From contig JWZX01003078.1 in NCBI GenBank assembly GCA_001275005.1, forward strand, positions 1-27,852: a DNA stretch of 27,852 bases, in the 5' to 3' direction. The first letter of the stretch is position 1; each line of letters begins with the position of its first letter. Below are positions 1-8,862 of the stretch, in pieces. The position numbers and the translations under genes were made by a program. The stretch is from Chrysochromulina tobinii. Its lineage: Eukaryota > Haptophyta > Prymnesiales > Chrysochromulinaceae. The notes beneath the pieces are model-generated. The model saw only the letters and a list, made by a program, of their open reading frames with translations, did no database searches and had not been told where the DNA came from.

Positions 1-110
1 AGTGGCCCGATCGGGGTGATGAGCGGAGCAATGCCGAGAGCATCGGTGGGCGTGGCCATGGCCGGCGCGAGGCGCGAGGCTGAACGAGCTCGGTGGCGGG
101 GCCGGCTTAC

Positions 111-1362
111 CATCGTGAATCTCGAGGCGGTCGCCCTCGTCAAGCAGTTCGAGCTGCGTGAGCACGACGCGCACGACTGTGTGGGCGAGAGTGGGCCGCA
201 GTCCGAATCGGCAGTCGAGCGAGTTGCGATAGTGGCCGATTCCGTCGGAGATGACTCCGCGCGTGCCAGTGAGCACGAGATCTCCGGAGCAGCCGGAGCC
301 CATCTCCCACGCATCATCCTTGAGCATATCGTTGGTGCCCGCGCCGAACATGACATACATCGAACCGACCGACGCGAACGCGGGGATCCCCCATCGTGGC
401 TCCGGCAGCGCCGACATTGAGACTGGCTGCGACCAGCGCAGCACGCCCGAGACGGCGGCGTATACAGAGAAGGACCAAAGATCTGCGAGCTTCTCACCCT
501 CTTTGTTGACACCGCCGAAGATGTAGACAGTCTCGTCCACGAGGACCATGGCGTGCCCGTCGCGGCCCGCCGGCACCGTCCTCGACGAGGCAGGGGCGGG
601 CTGCATCCACACGTTGCGTGCGATGTCGAGCATGTGCACGTCGCCGAAGAACACGGGGATCTCTTGGTTTGAGCCGCCCGAGACGATGAGAATGGAGTTG
701 AGCACGAGGCACGCCGCGTGGCCCTTGCGGGCTTGCGGTGCCACGCCGCTCGGCGTCAGCGTTGTCCAAGCGAACGTCGTCAGGTCGAGCCGGTACAGGT
801 CGGAGAGAGCGATGCTGAGTGCGCTGAGACCTCCGAAGACAACCATGGCGTCACGAGCCGCCCCGGACGTCGGTGTGAACGGTGCGATCGTAGCCGTGTG
901 CTCGGTCCGAGCCGGAGGCCTTGTGCCGCTCTGGTTGGCATGCAGGTTGGCCCAGGAGCCAACATTTCCCGCAGCCACGTTGAGCGCGTACAGATCGTTC
1001 ATCCGCGCGAGCGCCGCAGTCTCACCGGCAAAGAGGAAGGCAGTCCGCTGCTGTGAGAGGACCATCGAGGCGCCGCGGCGCCCAACGGGTATGACGCCAC
1101 CCGCAAGCTGAACGCTCCAGACGCCGCTTAGCATATCGAGCTTCCACAGGTCATTGAGTGCTGCGCCAGTACTGGAAAGGCCTCCAAAGACCCACACGTA
1201 GCGACCAAGCGTGGGCGTGGAGTGCACTGTGTGCTGAACCACGGCGGGCGCAAGTGCGCGTGCTGCCGGCAGGTTGGTGTAGGTTTTTTGATGCCACGAG
1301 ACGTACGTCTCGTCCTCGCAGGCTGACGTGTGGAGCAGCGATAGGACAAGGAGCACACGCAT
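111..1362 (-). CDS. Secreted kelch-repeat protein with C-terminal CUB domain (partial, first exon)
   Basis: I translated this stretch directly. The ATG at 1362 opens a frame that stays open for 417 codons and reaches a good splice donor (GTAAGC) at 110-105, so it continues beyond the left edge and the gene is incomplete. Residues 1-15 form a signal peptide (MRVLLVLSLLHTSACED). Residues 55-340 hold five to six kelch blades, each with a hydrophobic strand ending in a Gly pair (VWVFGG 57-62, MVVFGG 173-178, VYIFGG 279-284), a D-L-W/Y motif and an R-x-GH/EH motif. From Cys358 a CUB domain begins: C358, GxISDGxGxY at 369-378, C384 and LEIHDG at 413-418, cut by the intron. Kelch propellers bind partners and CUB domains are extracellular, so this is probably a secreted or surface adhesion/recognition protein. 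The substrate is unknown. Bases 1-104 are intron or a following exon that I cannot resolve. Confidence 0.85.
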
Positions 1363-1720
1363 TCCCTCGGACCGGTCGTCCGCGGCAGTTATCTGCGGTT
1401 ACGAAAAGTGACATGATGAATACGATCTCTTGAAGCAAACTGGAAGCTCTTTAGGTCCTTGTGTTGCACGACTAATTAGCTTGTGCTTCCTCTTGAAATT
1501 CATGCCATTGATGACACACGGTGGCACCCGAGGCAGCTCGAACATGCTAAGATAGAACGATACACCCCAGTTGTATGCATATCCAATCGGAGACGCGAGT
1601 TCTCCTATCCGGGTCAGTATGCGGCCCGCGTCTTTCGGCTACAACCAGCTTTGGTCCTGTGTATGACTGAGCGCAGAGACAGTAGTGTTCGTCATCGAGG
1701 GCGCGCGGTCCTCGGAGGGA
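1363..1720. other. Spacer between the kelch-CUB gene and the CFAP97-like gene
   Basis: These 358 bases hold the 5' flank of the kelch-CUB gene and the 3' end of the CFAP97-like gene; both are on the - strand. The stretch is more AT-rich than the genes. I see no convincing TATA box, RNA gene or repeat. The short ORFs here have no recognisable domain. Confidence 0.5.
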
Positions 1721-2767
1721 CTACGGCACGCGGACGGTCACCTCTTCGCCGTAGAGATGCGAGGCGCCGTCGAGATGCGTGCGCGCGCGATTGAAGTGCA
1801 CCTCCGCCTCCGGGTACAGGTGCACGTACACGCCCGCCGGGTGTGGATGCTCGCAGGCGCGCTGCAGGGCCACAGACAGCCCGTCGCGGCGCAGCCAAAC
1901 GTCATCGACGACGATCGTCTCCTCGGTAGGCTCTCCCGGCTGAATGATGAGAGTGGCGCCGCGCGTGACGCCAGGGCATAGCCCTATCAGTAGCTTGGCA
2001 TCGCCCGCCGCGGTGGCAAGCATCAACGTCGTGGCAGGTGGGGCGGCGGTTCGCGCCGCCCGCTGCGAGCGGGCGCGGCGCCGTGGCGGGCGTTTCGTCG
2101 CCTCAGCGCGTGGGTCACCGACTGGAACCACCGGCGGCGACGGAAGGTCGAGCGAGGTGGCGGGGCGGCGCAGCAGCAGCAGCTGCCGGTCGAGCTCCGC
2201 TGAGCGGCGTGGCCACTCGTTGCGGTCGAATTGTGAGCCGCGGCCCTGGATGCGAAGCACGATGCCGCGGTTCTCACTCGTGATGCGCTCGAGCTCGCGG
2301 CGTCGCAAGCCTAGGTTGAGCGATTCGGGCTCACGCGCGGAGCCGCGCTGCGGAAACGTCGGCTGAGTCGAGATGCTGTGGTCGATGACCGGTATCTGGA
2401 AGCGATTGAGGCGCACGCCAGGGGAAAACTCCCACGTGCCCGCCGTAGGGTCGAGCACGGACGAACCGGGCGCCATCAGTTGAGACATCTTGTCAAGCAG
2501 CAGTCGGTTCTCGTGCTCAATGGTATCATAGCGCTCGCTCTGTACCTGTTGGCGCTTGAGGTTCTGCTGCACATGGCGGTACACGGGCGTGGAGCGGTGC
2601 GGGCCCTCATGCCACTTGTTGCCGAGCGGGGCGCGACGCGTGCCGCCTGCGATGTCGCGCAGCCGCTGCTGGTGCGATTCAAAGTCACGCTGTACACTGA
2701 GCTCCGCGAGCGTGCGGTTGCAGATGGGCGGCTCTTTGCGCCCCGCTTGAGCCCAGGCGGGCTTCAT
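1721..2767 (-). CDS. CFAP97/Hemingway-family ciliary protein with an extra C-terminal domain
   Basis: A 348-residue intronless ORF. Residues 23-175 match the CFAP97 (KIAA1430, Drosophila Hemingway) domain as I know it: a basic N-terminal helix, then ENRLLLDKMSQLM at 86-98, and RRRELERITSENRGIVLRIQ at 155-174, the two helical hallmarks of the family. Known members are needed for motile cilia and sperm flagella, so a role in the axoneme is likely here. A basic linker at about 205-245 follows. Residues 255-325 then form a separate beta-rich segment with the pattern GATLIIxPGxPxEET...HPAGVYV, a recurrent module in algal proteins of unknown function that typical CFAP97 proteins lack. The start at 2767 lies 55 bp from the divergent EF-hand gene, leaving no room for an upstream exon unless transcripts overlap. 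Family call firm; role of the C-terminal module unknown. Confidence 0.85.
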   Translation of the reverse strand: MKPAWAQAGRKEPPICNRTLAELSVQRDFESHQQRLRDIAGGTRRAPLGNKWHEGPHRSTPVYRHVQQNLKRQQVQSERYDTIEHENRLLLDKMSQLMAPGSSVLDPTAGTWEFSPGVRLNRFQIPVIDHSISTQPTFPQRGSAREPESLNLGLRRRELERITSENRGIVLRIQGRGSQFDRNEWPRRSAELDRQLLLLRRPATSLDLPSPPVVPVGDPRAEATKRPPRRRARSQRAARTAAPPATTLMLATAAGDAKLLIGLCPGVTRGATLIIQPGEPTEETIVVDDVWLRRDGLSVALQRACEHPHPAGVYVHLYPEAEVHFNRARTHLDGASHLYGEEVTVRVP

Positions 2768-2822
2768 TTGCCGAACCGACTGTTTCGTTCAAAAACTTCT
2801 CCATCGCCAACAGACGAGGCCA
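2768..2822. promoter_or_regulatory. 55-bp bidirectional promoter region
   Basis: The two ATG codons of the divergent CFAP97-like and EF-hand/IQ genes are separated by only 55 bp. Both must be driven from this segment or from within each other's 5' coding sequence. No TATA-like element is visible. Confidence 0.5.
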
Positions 2823-5800
2823 ATGGACGGCGCGACGCTCGATGTTGCGAACGCCGAGGAGGAAGAGAATTTCGACTCGGGCGTGCGCCGCAAGGCGCAG
2901 GACTTTGCTGCAGTCGACGTCGATAACGACAACAAGCTCGACTTTGATGAGTTCTGCGCGATGGTGCGTGATCGTGAGGAAGGTGAGCACACTGACGAGG
3001 ATCTGCGTCAGCGGTTCACTGAGCTCGATGCCGACCGCAGCGGCAAGGTCGACATGAACGAATACATTCGCTGGGCGCTGCGTGACGCACTCGCTCGCTC
3101 CTCGGCCCGGGTGATCGACCTGTTCCGCCAGTGGGATGAGGACGGCTCCGGCGTGATAGAGCGCAAGGAGTTTAGGCGCGCAATCCGCGCGCTCGGCTTC
3201 GACTTCATCCACGACGTGTCTGAGATAGACTTGGTCTTTGACGACTTTGACATTGACAAGGACGGCACGCTCGACTATAATGAGCTGAACACGATGCTGC
3301 GCCAGGGAGCGTCGGTCATTCTGGACGACGCGCTCAAGGTGGGCGCAGCTGGCGAAATCGCGACGCAGGTGCGGCAGACGCACAAGCTGCGCAAGCATCG
3401 CGCCAAGGGCAAGGCGCTGCCATCGTCGGTTGTACTCAAGGTGAATAGCAGATTGTCGGTGCAGCAGCAGCTTCAGCAGGTGCTGCGCGATAACGCGGTG
3501 CGTGTGATCGACATTTTTCGCGAGTGGGATGAGGATGGCGACGGGCTCGTGTCAAAGAAGGAGTTTAGGAATGCCGTCTCCGCTCTCGGGTACCAGGCAC
3601 CACGCGAGGACGTTGACGCTGTCTTCAGCCTCTTCGACGAGGATGGCTCCGGCATGATCGAGTACGGGGAGCTCAAGCGCGCGCTTGACATTGAGGATTC
3701 AGATCACAAGGTCCAGGATGCCAAGCTCGTGAGCAGCACCCAGCAGCAGAAGGGTAGCGGTGGAGGCGCAGGCAAGCGCAAGACTCCGGAGCGCGGGCGT
3801 CCGGCACCGACCGCGCCAGCCGCACCGCGAGCAGATGCTTGCCGTGGCGCCACCGCCACCAGCGCTCCGGGGGAGCTCAGCGAGGAGGACGTGGTGTCAA
3901 TGTCCAAGAAGTTATACGATGCCCTCAAAGGCGTGGACCCCGACTTGCGACACTTCTTTACGCTCTTCAAGAGCGTGGACAAGAACGGCAGCGGGCGCAT
4001 CACATTCGAAGAGCTCGGTGTCTTGGTGCGCCAGAAACTCGGCCTGAGGGAGAAGCACCTGAGCCAAACGCAGCTTCTTGCGCTCTGGAAGAAGCTTGAC
4101 ATCGATGCGACGGGCTTCATCGACGCTGGAGAACTCAGCCGATTCATGCGCATAGGCCAGAGGGAGAAGAAGCCCATGCCTGACATCGGGTCCACCGGTG
4201 GGAGCATCCGGCAGCAAATGAAGGCTGGTCGCGCTAGCGGTGCCGCTCCGGCCGACCGTGTGGAGTCCGTGAGCGGCAACCCGTACGATGACGTTGAGCT
4301 GCTGGTCGAGGCGGCGCCACTGCCATTGCGTGTCGTGGGCATGCCAACGGGCGCAATGGACCAAGCCGATATGTACGACCGGCATGCCGCCGCCGATGGC
4401 CGTCGTGCCCCGTCGGCCTTTGAGCGGCAGCTGCGCTCGCAGCTCGATGGACTGCTCGTGGGTGGCGAGGACGACGAGCAGGCTGGATGGCCGGGCGCGC
4501 CGCCTCGGCAAGAGTTGACGAACGCGCTGCAGCAGCGGCGCGAGCGCGTGCAGATGCAGGCGAAACAGGCGCATCTCGAAAAGGAGAGCGCCGCCAAAGT
4601 GCAGGCCGCCGCTCGCGGCCACCAGGCACGTAAGGAGTACGAGGCGCGCAGACCCAAGCGCGAGTGGCGCTTCGTCAAGAGCCACCGGCGCGTCGTCAGC
4701 GTGAGCGAGAGCGGCAGTGGACCTTCGACGACGATGTTCTATGTGCAGAAGCACGAGCGCCTGGACCTCCTTGCCGCCGAGGGTTCCGGCCGGCTGATGC
4801 TCGACGCTGCCGACGCGCAGGGCCGGGTCGTGGTCGAGGGGAGCTGCGTGTTCGACTCGGCGCTCTCCGCCCTCGCCATCACCGCCCAGGCCACTGCGCA
4901 TGTCAACGCCAACGGCCAGGGTGCGGCGGCCCCTGCCCTCTGCTCGGCGCCAGGAGAGTACCTCTACACCTTCCGACTCGAGCCCAGGGCAGGCCAGCTG
5001 GAGGCCAAGCTCGAGCTCAAGTTCCAGATCGAGTCCACCTTTTCCGACCACGACCTCGCCTCCGAGCCCGCCTCCGAGCCCGCCGCACAACCCGCTGCGG
5101 CCACTGAAGCTGCTTACACTCACGGCGCACCTACCGCGCATAAGACGGCGCGGGAGCGACGCCGGGAGGAGCTGGCATCAGGCCCTCTACTACACCTCCC
5201 GACCGAGGTCTCGACCGACGCAGCGTACCCGAGCGACCCCACGGCTCCGAACCACTATGTTCCGGCCGCGTACGAACTCGTCGGCCTGGGCCCCGGCGCA
5301 CACGCGTATTCACCCGCGCCGCCGAGCCTCCTGCCCGACGCTTCTGGCGGCGGAGACCCTGCTCTGGGCAGTGGTCGCGGTGCATGCTTTGCTCGCGCGG
5401 CCGCGGTCGAGTGGCAGCAGCGGCAGTCTGATGCGCGCCGTGGCGGTGCACACCTGGCGGCGCTCGACCTGCGAGCGCAGCAGCAGCTCGAGGCGGCTGG
5501 AGTGGCGCCGTTTGTGCCGCAGCCACCCGCCGCCGCGCCGCCAGTGTCGCAACGCCACGCGCCACGCGCCACGCCTGCCGCGCAGCCGCCGCCGCCGCCG
5601 CCGCACTGGCCCTCGTATACATACGCATACGCCCAGAACGGCAACTACACGTATCAGCCGACCGAACCGTACGGCAGCACCGCGGCGCCTCCACAGTGGG
5701 GCCCCGCCGCGTACTCCCCTCAGTACGCCGCGTTCGTGCAGCAGCAGCAAGCAGCAGCGGCGTCGGCGTATGCGCAGAGCAAAGGGGTCGCGCCGCTGAG

Positions 5801-5873
5801 GGCAGCAGTCGATGCAGTCGTTGCCGTAGGAGCTCTTCAGCGAGGCCCGCGCGCCCGGGTGCCCGGCCGCTGA
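2823..5873 (+). CDS. Eight EF-hand, single IQ-motif calcium-binding protein
   Basis: A 1016-residue uninterrupted ORF. Eight EF-hand loops are visible at residues 32-43, 69-80, 105-116, 143-154, 236-247, 272-283, 386-397 and 426-437. Most carry Asp at position 1, Gly at 6 and Glu at 12 (for example DEDGSGVIERKE at 105-116 and DEDGDGLVSKKE at 236-247), so they should bind calcium. Loop 1 has Asn in place of the central Gly and loop 8 is DIDATGFIDAGE. An IQ-like helix (KVQAAARGHQARKEYEARR, 592-610) could bind calmodulin or a light-chain-like partner. About 613-735 looks like a beta-rich domain without clear homology. The rest is low complexity, ending in a Tyr/Pro/Gln/Ala-rich tail at about 840-990. 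It is head-to-head with a CFAP97-like gene, which suggests a flagellar calcium-response role (inference). The last 30 residues are weakly supported and could reflect an unrecognised intron near 5780. Confidence 0.85.
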   Translation: MDGATLDVANAEEEENFDSGVRRKAQDFAAVDVDNDNKLDFDEFCAMVRDREEGEHTDEDLRQRFTELDADRSGKVDMNEYIRWALRDALARSSARVIDLFRQWDEDGSGVIERKEFRRAIRALGFDFIHDVSEIDLVFDDFDIDKDGTLDYNELNTMLRQGASVILDDALKVGAAGEIATQVRQTHKLRKHRAKGKALPSSVVLKVNSRLSVQQQLQQVLRDNAVRVIDIFREWDEDGDGLVSKKEFRNAVSALGYQAPREDVDAVFSLFDEDGSGMIEYGELKRALDIEDSDHKVQDAKLVSSTQQQKGSGGGAGKRKTPERGRPAPTAPAAPRADACRGATATSAPGELSEEDVVSMSKKLYDALKGVDPDLRHFFTLFKSVDKNGSGRITFEELGVLVRQKLGLREKHLSQTQLLALWKKLDIDATGFIDAGELSRFMRIGQREKKPMPDIGSTGGSIRQQMKAGRASGAAPADRVESVSGNPYDDVELLVEAAPLPLRVVGMPTGAMDQADMYDRHAAADGRRAPSAFERQLRSQLDGLLVGGEDDEQAGWPGAPPRQELTNALQQRRERVQMQAKQAHLEKESAAKVQAAARGHQARKEYEARRPKREWRFVKSHRRVVSVSESGSGPSTTMFYVQKHERLDLLAAEGSGRLMLDAADAQGRVVVEGSCVFDSALSALAITAQATAHVNANGQGAAAPALCSAPGEYLYTFRLEPRAGQLEAKLELKFQIESTFSDHDLASEPASEPAAQPAAATEAAYTHGAPTAHKTARERRREELASGPLLHLPTEVSTDAAYPSDPTAPNHYVPAAYELVGLGPGAHAYSPAPPSLLPDASGGGDPALGSGRGACFARAAAVEWQQRQSDARRGGAHLAALDLRAQQQLEAAGVAPFVPQPPAAAPPVSQRHAPRATPAAQPPPPPPHWPSYTYAYAQNGNYTYQPTEPYGSTAAPPQWGPAAYSPQYAAFVQQQQAAAASAYAQSKGVAPLRAAVDAVVAVGALQRGPRARVPGR

Positions 5874-6811
5874 GCAGCCATGCAATCCCATGCCATGCAC
5901 AAGGCATACATGTACGAGTATGCATGTCGCAGAGCAGCACGCCAATGTACAGCACAGTCCAGCAACCGACGCTCGTCGACAATAGGCAGATCCATGCGTA
6001 GTCCATTAAGTACCAGGTGCGCATATGTGGTGGTTCTGTTCGGGAGATACAGCTCGTCTGTGCCGTGTCGTGGCTCGTGCCATGCGGGGTCCCTTGTAGC
6101 TACCTTGTAGCCGTCAATTGGTAGCCGTGTTACATGGCCAGCGGCTTAGGCCGGGCTAGTAAGTAGTAACGGCGTGGCCGCGCGACCCGGCGGTGCCCGC
6201 GATCGCGCCGGTGCCTGGGGCGCCGCGTCGAGCCCGGGGGCCCGGGCGGGGACGGCGGGGCCGCCCCGTGGGAGGCTTCTCTGTGCGACGGCGCACTCCG
6301 ACCGCACGGTTGTCGGTTCGCCGTAAACGTAACGCAAGGGTACCCGGCGCTCACGGGGGTCACCGTTACGCGCGGCTACCGTAGCTACGGTTTAAGCTTT
6401 TACCCCGGCGGCGGCACCCTCCACGCGGCGGCTCTACGACTACGCGTTAACTAACGAGAACACCCGGCCGCGCACCGGCAGCGCGGATCCCGGGCCGCGC
6501 GGGGCGCGGGATCGCCGGGCCGGATTCGCGCGGTCCGCCGGGAGCAGCGCGCGACCCGCCCCGGGGACGACCCGCGACGTTCCAACTCTCGCAATACTAT
6601 ATACTTCTAAGTTTACGTAAATCCCAACGAGAAAATAACCGCCCCCATTGTGCATTGAGCCTGCGAGCGGTGCGTCCCCGCCTCGCCGCACCGCGTCTGG
6701 GTCCTCCGCTCGTGGTCCCGTGGTCCCGACCCCACTGCAAATCAGAGTCGGGAGTGCTTCACCGCGCAGGCGCATGACTCAGCGCTCTGTGTAGCAAAGG
6801 TGACCCCGTCG
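5874..6811. other. Gene-poor spacer between convergent genes
   Basis: This 938-bp stretch lies between the stops of the EF-hand gene (+) and the CCB-like gene (-). The first 250 bp are mixed composition with several ATGC/CATG-rich words. About 6170-6560 is very GC-rich with overlapping short inverted repeats. About 6590-6650 turns AT-rich. A 111-codon reading frame on the - strand (6440-6775) has no recognisable domain and I do not call it a gene. A perfect 14-bp palindrome sits at 6378-6391. Confidence 0.5.
6378..6391. repeat. Perfect 14-bp palindrome
   Basis: ACCGTAGCTACGGT is its own reverse complement. It lies between two convergent 3' ends. It could be a protein-binding dyad or chance; nothing in the flanks decides. 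Confidence 0.6.
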
Positions 6812-7615
6812 CTATCTGGGCGGCGGTTTCGTATCCATGAGGCAAGCACCCAGCCTCGCTGCGATCGCACGCGCCCATGCAACGTCCTCTTCAGTGAAGC
6901 CTCGTTGGCGGTCGCACGCGAGAACGAGCGCGCCAGTGCTGCCCACTAATGGCAGCATTAGGACGCCCTGCGTAAGGGATGGCAGATATCTGAACTCAAC
7001 ACGGCCGGGCAGAAGCTGTAGCGCTGGCAGGTAGTCGGGCGCGCCATTTGTGCGCTGCATGCACTTGGTGAGCAGCGGACCAGGCACGACGACGGCGCTC
7101 TCCGATGGCAGCACGCCGCGTAGCATCAGCGTGCGACCTTCGTGATGCAGCGCGACTGCAGCGCACGCTTCGCATCCCATTAGCGTGTCCGCGGCCCACT
7201 CCAGCTCGTCGCGCAGGTCCGCCCGAAGCGATGGCTCGACCCACGCTACCTCGGCACCATCAAGCACCACAGGTTCAGCCTCTTTGGGGGTAATGTCCAA
7301 GTCGGCGAGGGCCTTCAGCACAATGAGCACGGGCGCTATGGTGGCAATCAGATCCGCACGGCTCTGCGAGTTCAGCAAATCGTCGGTGAATAAACGATTG
7401 ATCACAAGCAGCAGCAAGAGCGATGAGCCGATCGCAAGCGCTGGCTCTGGCAACAGAAAGTTACCACCACGCACGGTTGCGGGCTCGCGCGCTTGTAGGC
7501 ACGGCTGCCATGCGCGAGGGCACGGGTTCGATGACGTTCTAGCAATGCTCACACGCTGCAGTGCCGCGGCCGACGATGCGATAAGCAATACGATAAGGAC
7601 GCGAGGTCGCAGCAT
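6812..7615 (-). CDS. CCB2/CCB4-like cytochrome b6f assembly factor, plastid-targeted
   Basis: 267 residues from the ATG at 7615. The frame extends 28 codons further up, but this ATG directly precedes a signal-type sequence (MLRPRVLIVLLIASSAAALQ), so I chose it. Residues 58-75 and about 90-104 are hydrophobic, and between them lies NSQSRADL (82-89), the diagnostic SQSR motif of the CCB2/CCB4 family. These proteins act with CCB1 and CCB3 in thylakoid membranes to attach haem ci covalently to cytochrome b6 on the stromal side. Residues about 125-262 form the usual soluble domain, GAF-like in its C-terminal part (GVLMLPLVGSTGALVLACDR, then FTEEDVAWARAIAARL). The leader ending in AL-Q followed by a basic Ser/Thr-rich stretch fits bipartite targeting to a secondary plastid. 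I cannot tell CCB2 from CCB4 by eye. It lies 129 bp downstream of another plastid gene on the same strand. Confidence 0.75.
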   Translation of the reverse strand: MLRPRVLIVLLIASSAAALQRVSIARTSSNPCPRAWQPCLQAREPATVRGGNFLLPEPALAIGSSLLLLLVINRLFTDDLLNSQSRADLIATIAPVLIVLKALADLDITPKEAEPVVLDGAEVAWVEPSLRADLRDELEWAADTLMGCEACAAVALHHEGRTLMLRGVLPSESAVVVPGPLLTKCMQRTNGAPDYLPALQLLPGRVEFRYLPSLTQGVLMLPLVGSTGALVLACDRQRGFTEEDVAWARAIAARLGACLMDTKPPPR

Positions 7616-7744
7616 GTGACCTTCTTCCTGTGAAGAGTTCAGAGTGTGAATTGGCTGTGAATAATCGGACGAAGGACCAAAGCATGTTGAAAGACACAAC
7701 AGAAACAGAATCTTCGCCTGTCCTGCCCCTAGAGGCCATCGAGA

Positions 7745-8488
7745 TCAGATGCAGAAGCTGCCCTGGCAAAGCGAGGGCACCTCCTGATCTGCTGCCTCCT
7801 TGTAGTCGGGCGCAAATGTCGGCGGCAGGTCGACATCATTCAAGAAGGCCTCGAGCGCTTCGATCGAGGCCGCGTAAGCCAGGGCCGTTCCCTTCCTGTC
7901 GCCCTTCATCCGCGCCTTCTGCAGCTTATCCACCTGTCCAAAGAAAGCCTTCGCCTCCTTGACCTGTTTGACCTTCTCAGGCGGCTTGCCTGAGTCAGTA
8001 CGGAACGCGTTGCCGAGCAGGAACATGGACAGCTTCATATCTTCCCAGCGGGACGAGTACTTCTCTTTTGTGGTGCACGCGTCGTCGTTGCCGTTGCATG
8101 TCCTCTTTTGCCTTGCCGTCGACACGAGAATGGTGTCTGCGAAGAAGTCATCGATTGTTGCTGAAGAGAGCTCGCCCTTCTTCACCGCTGCACCGACGGC
8201 GAGGTACTCAAAGACGCCCTGCTTGACGCGACCGTAGTAGCGGCGCTTCGCGATAGGGATGGTTGTGTACTTGCCAGCAGTCGCGCCGCCACTGGCCTCT
8301 GCCGCAAGAGGCGCTCCTCCGAAAAGCAGCAGCGCTGCAGCACCCTCGATCATTGCCCGACGGCTGCTACTCGCCGCGCTCATGATAGCAGGGATGGATG
8401 ACACCGCGCCACGATGGTTGAGCTGCTGCAACGCCCACGACTGGCTAAAGCCTGACACTGCCGCACCCACCAACACAACCGTGAGCAT
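7745..8488 (-). CDS. Thylakoid-lumen protein with twin-arginine signal, possibly PsbQ-like
   Basis: 247 residues from the ATG at 8488; a further 27 codons upstream are in frame but polar, and this ATG starts the signal peptide. Three targeting steps are visible: a secretory signal (residues 1-19, ending SWA-L), a Ser/Arg-rich transit segment, and a thylakoid-lumen signal with a twin arginine (SSRRAMIEG, 41-49), a hydrophobic core and an AxA cut near residue 65. The mature part is about 180 residues and helical, starting KYTTIPIAKRRYYGRVKQG, with a central CNGNDDACTTK loop and a final helix rich in Ala/Leu before NDVDLPP. The size, helical content and lumen address suggest an extrinsic photosystem II subunit of the PsbQ/PsbQ' four-helix type. 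That is inference; I do not recognise a specific family. Upstream neighbour of the CCB-like gene on the same strand. Confidence 0.75.
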   Translation of the reverse strand: MLTVVLVGAAVSGFSQSWALQQLNHRGAVSSIPAIMSAASSSRRAMIEGAAALLLFGGAPLAAEASGGATAGKYTTIPIAKRRYYGRVKQGVFEYLAVGAAVKKGELSSATIDDFFADTILVSTARQKRTCNGNDDACTTKEKYSSRWEDMKLSMFLLGNAFRTDSGKPPEKVKQVKEAKAFFGQVDKLQKARMKGDRKGTALAYAASIEALEAFLNDVDLPPTFAPDYKEAADQEVPSLCQGSFCI

Positions 8489-8862
8489 TTTCTGCGAGGT
8501 TTCGGCCTCCCTCAGAGACGAGAGAGGAAAAGACTCAAAGAGATCGTGATCTCGCGCCGCCAAATGCACGATGCTCCTCCCATTTTAGGCTTCAAAAGAT
8601 GCTTCGCCATTTTTAGGCTTCTAATGATGCTTCAGGTACTTGTCTCGCAACTCGATGCTCCGGCACCCTCGCAGGACGGCGGGATGCTCGGCTACAAGCT
8701 AGTACCGCGGCCGCTTTCGCTCGACGCGGTGCCCAGATCCGCGGCTGCAACCTGCATGGCCATGCTGGGGTCCCGAAAAAAGATTCAGAACGCACTCCTG
8801 TGGTGCGCACCACTATCCGGTGAATCGCATGATTGGATAAACTGTTGCTCTCGGGAGGGCGC
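8489..8862. other. Spacer between the lumen-protein gene and the nucleotidase gene
   Basis: 374 bp between the 3' end of the nucleotidase gene and the start of the lumen-protein gene, both on the - strand. A near-repeat is visible: TTTTAGGCTTC at 8582-8592 and again at 8611-8621, with an imperfect GATGCTTC flank after each. No RNA gene or further coding exon is recognised. Confidence 0.5.
8582..8638. repeat. Short imperfect tandem duplication
   Basis: Two adjacent units share TTTTAGGCTTC followed by a few bases and GATGCTTC, with a period of about 29 bp. It lies 5' of the lumen-protein gene and may be a remnant of slippage. Confidence 0.5.

Noticed and set aside
1944-2926. + strand frames opposite and beyond the CFAP97-like gene
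   Set aside because: Antisense shadows; the - strand carries the conserved CFAP97 motifs.
3704-5141. Long - strand frames (324 and 409 codons) opposite the EF-hand protein
   Set aside because: They are Ser/Cys/Leu-rich shadows of a gene with eight clear EF-hand loops.
6440-6775. 111-codon - strand frame in the spacer
   Set aside because: No domain, no signal or repeat structure, composition that changes from GC-rich to AT-rich within it.
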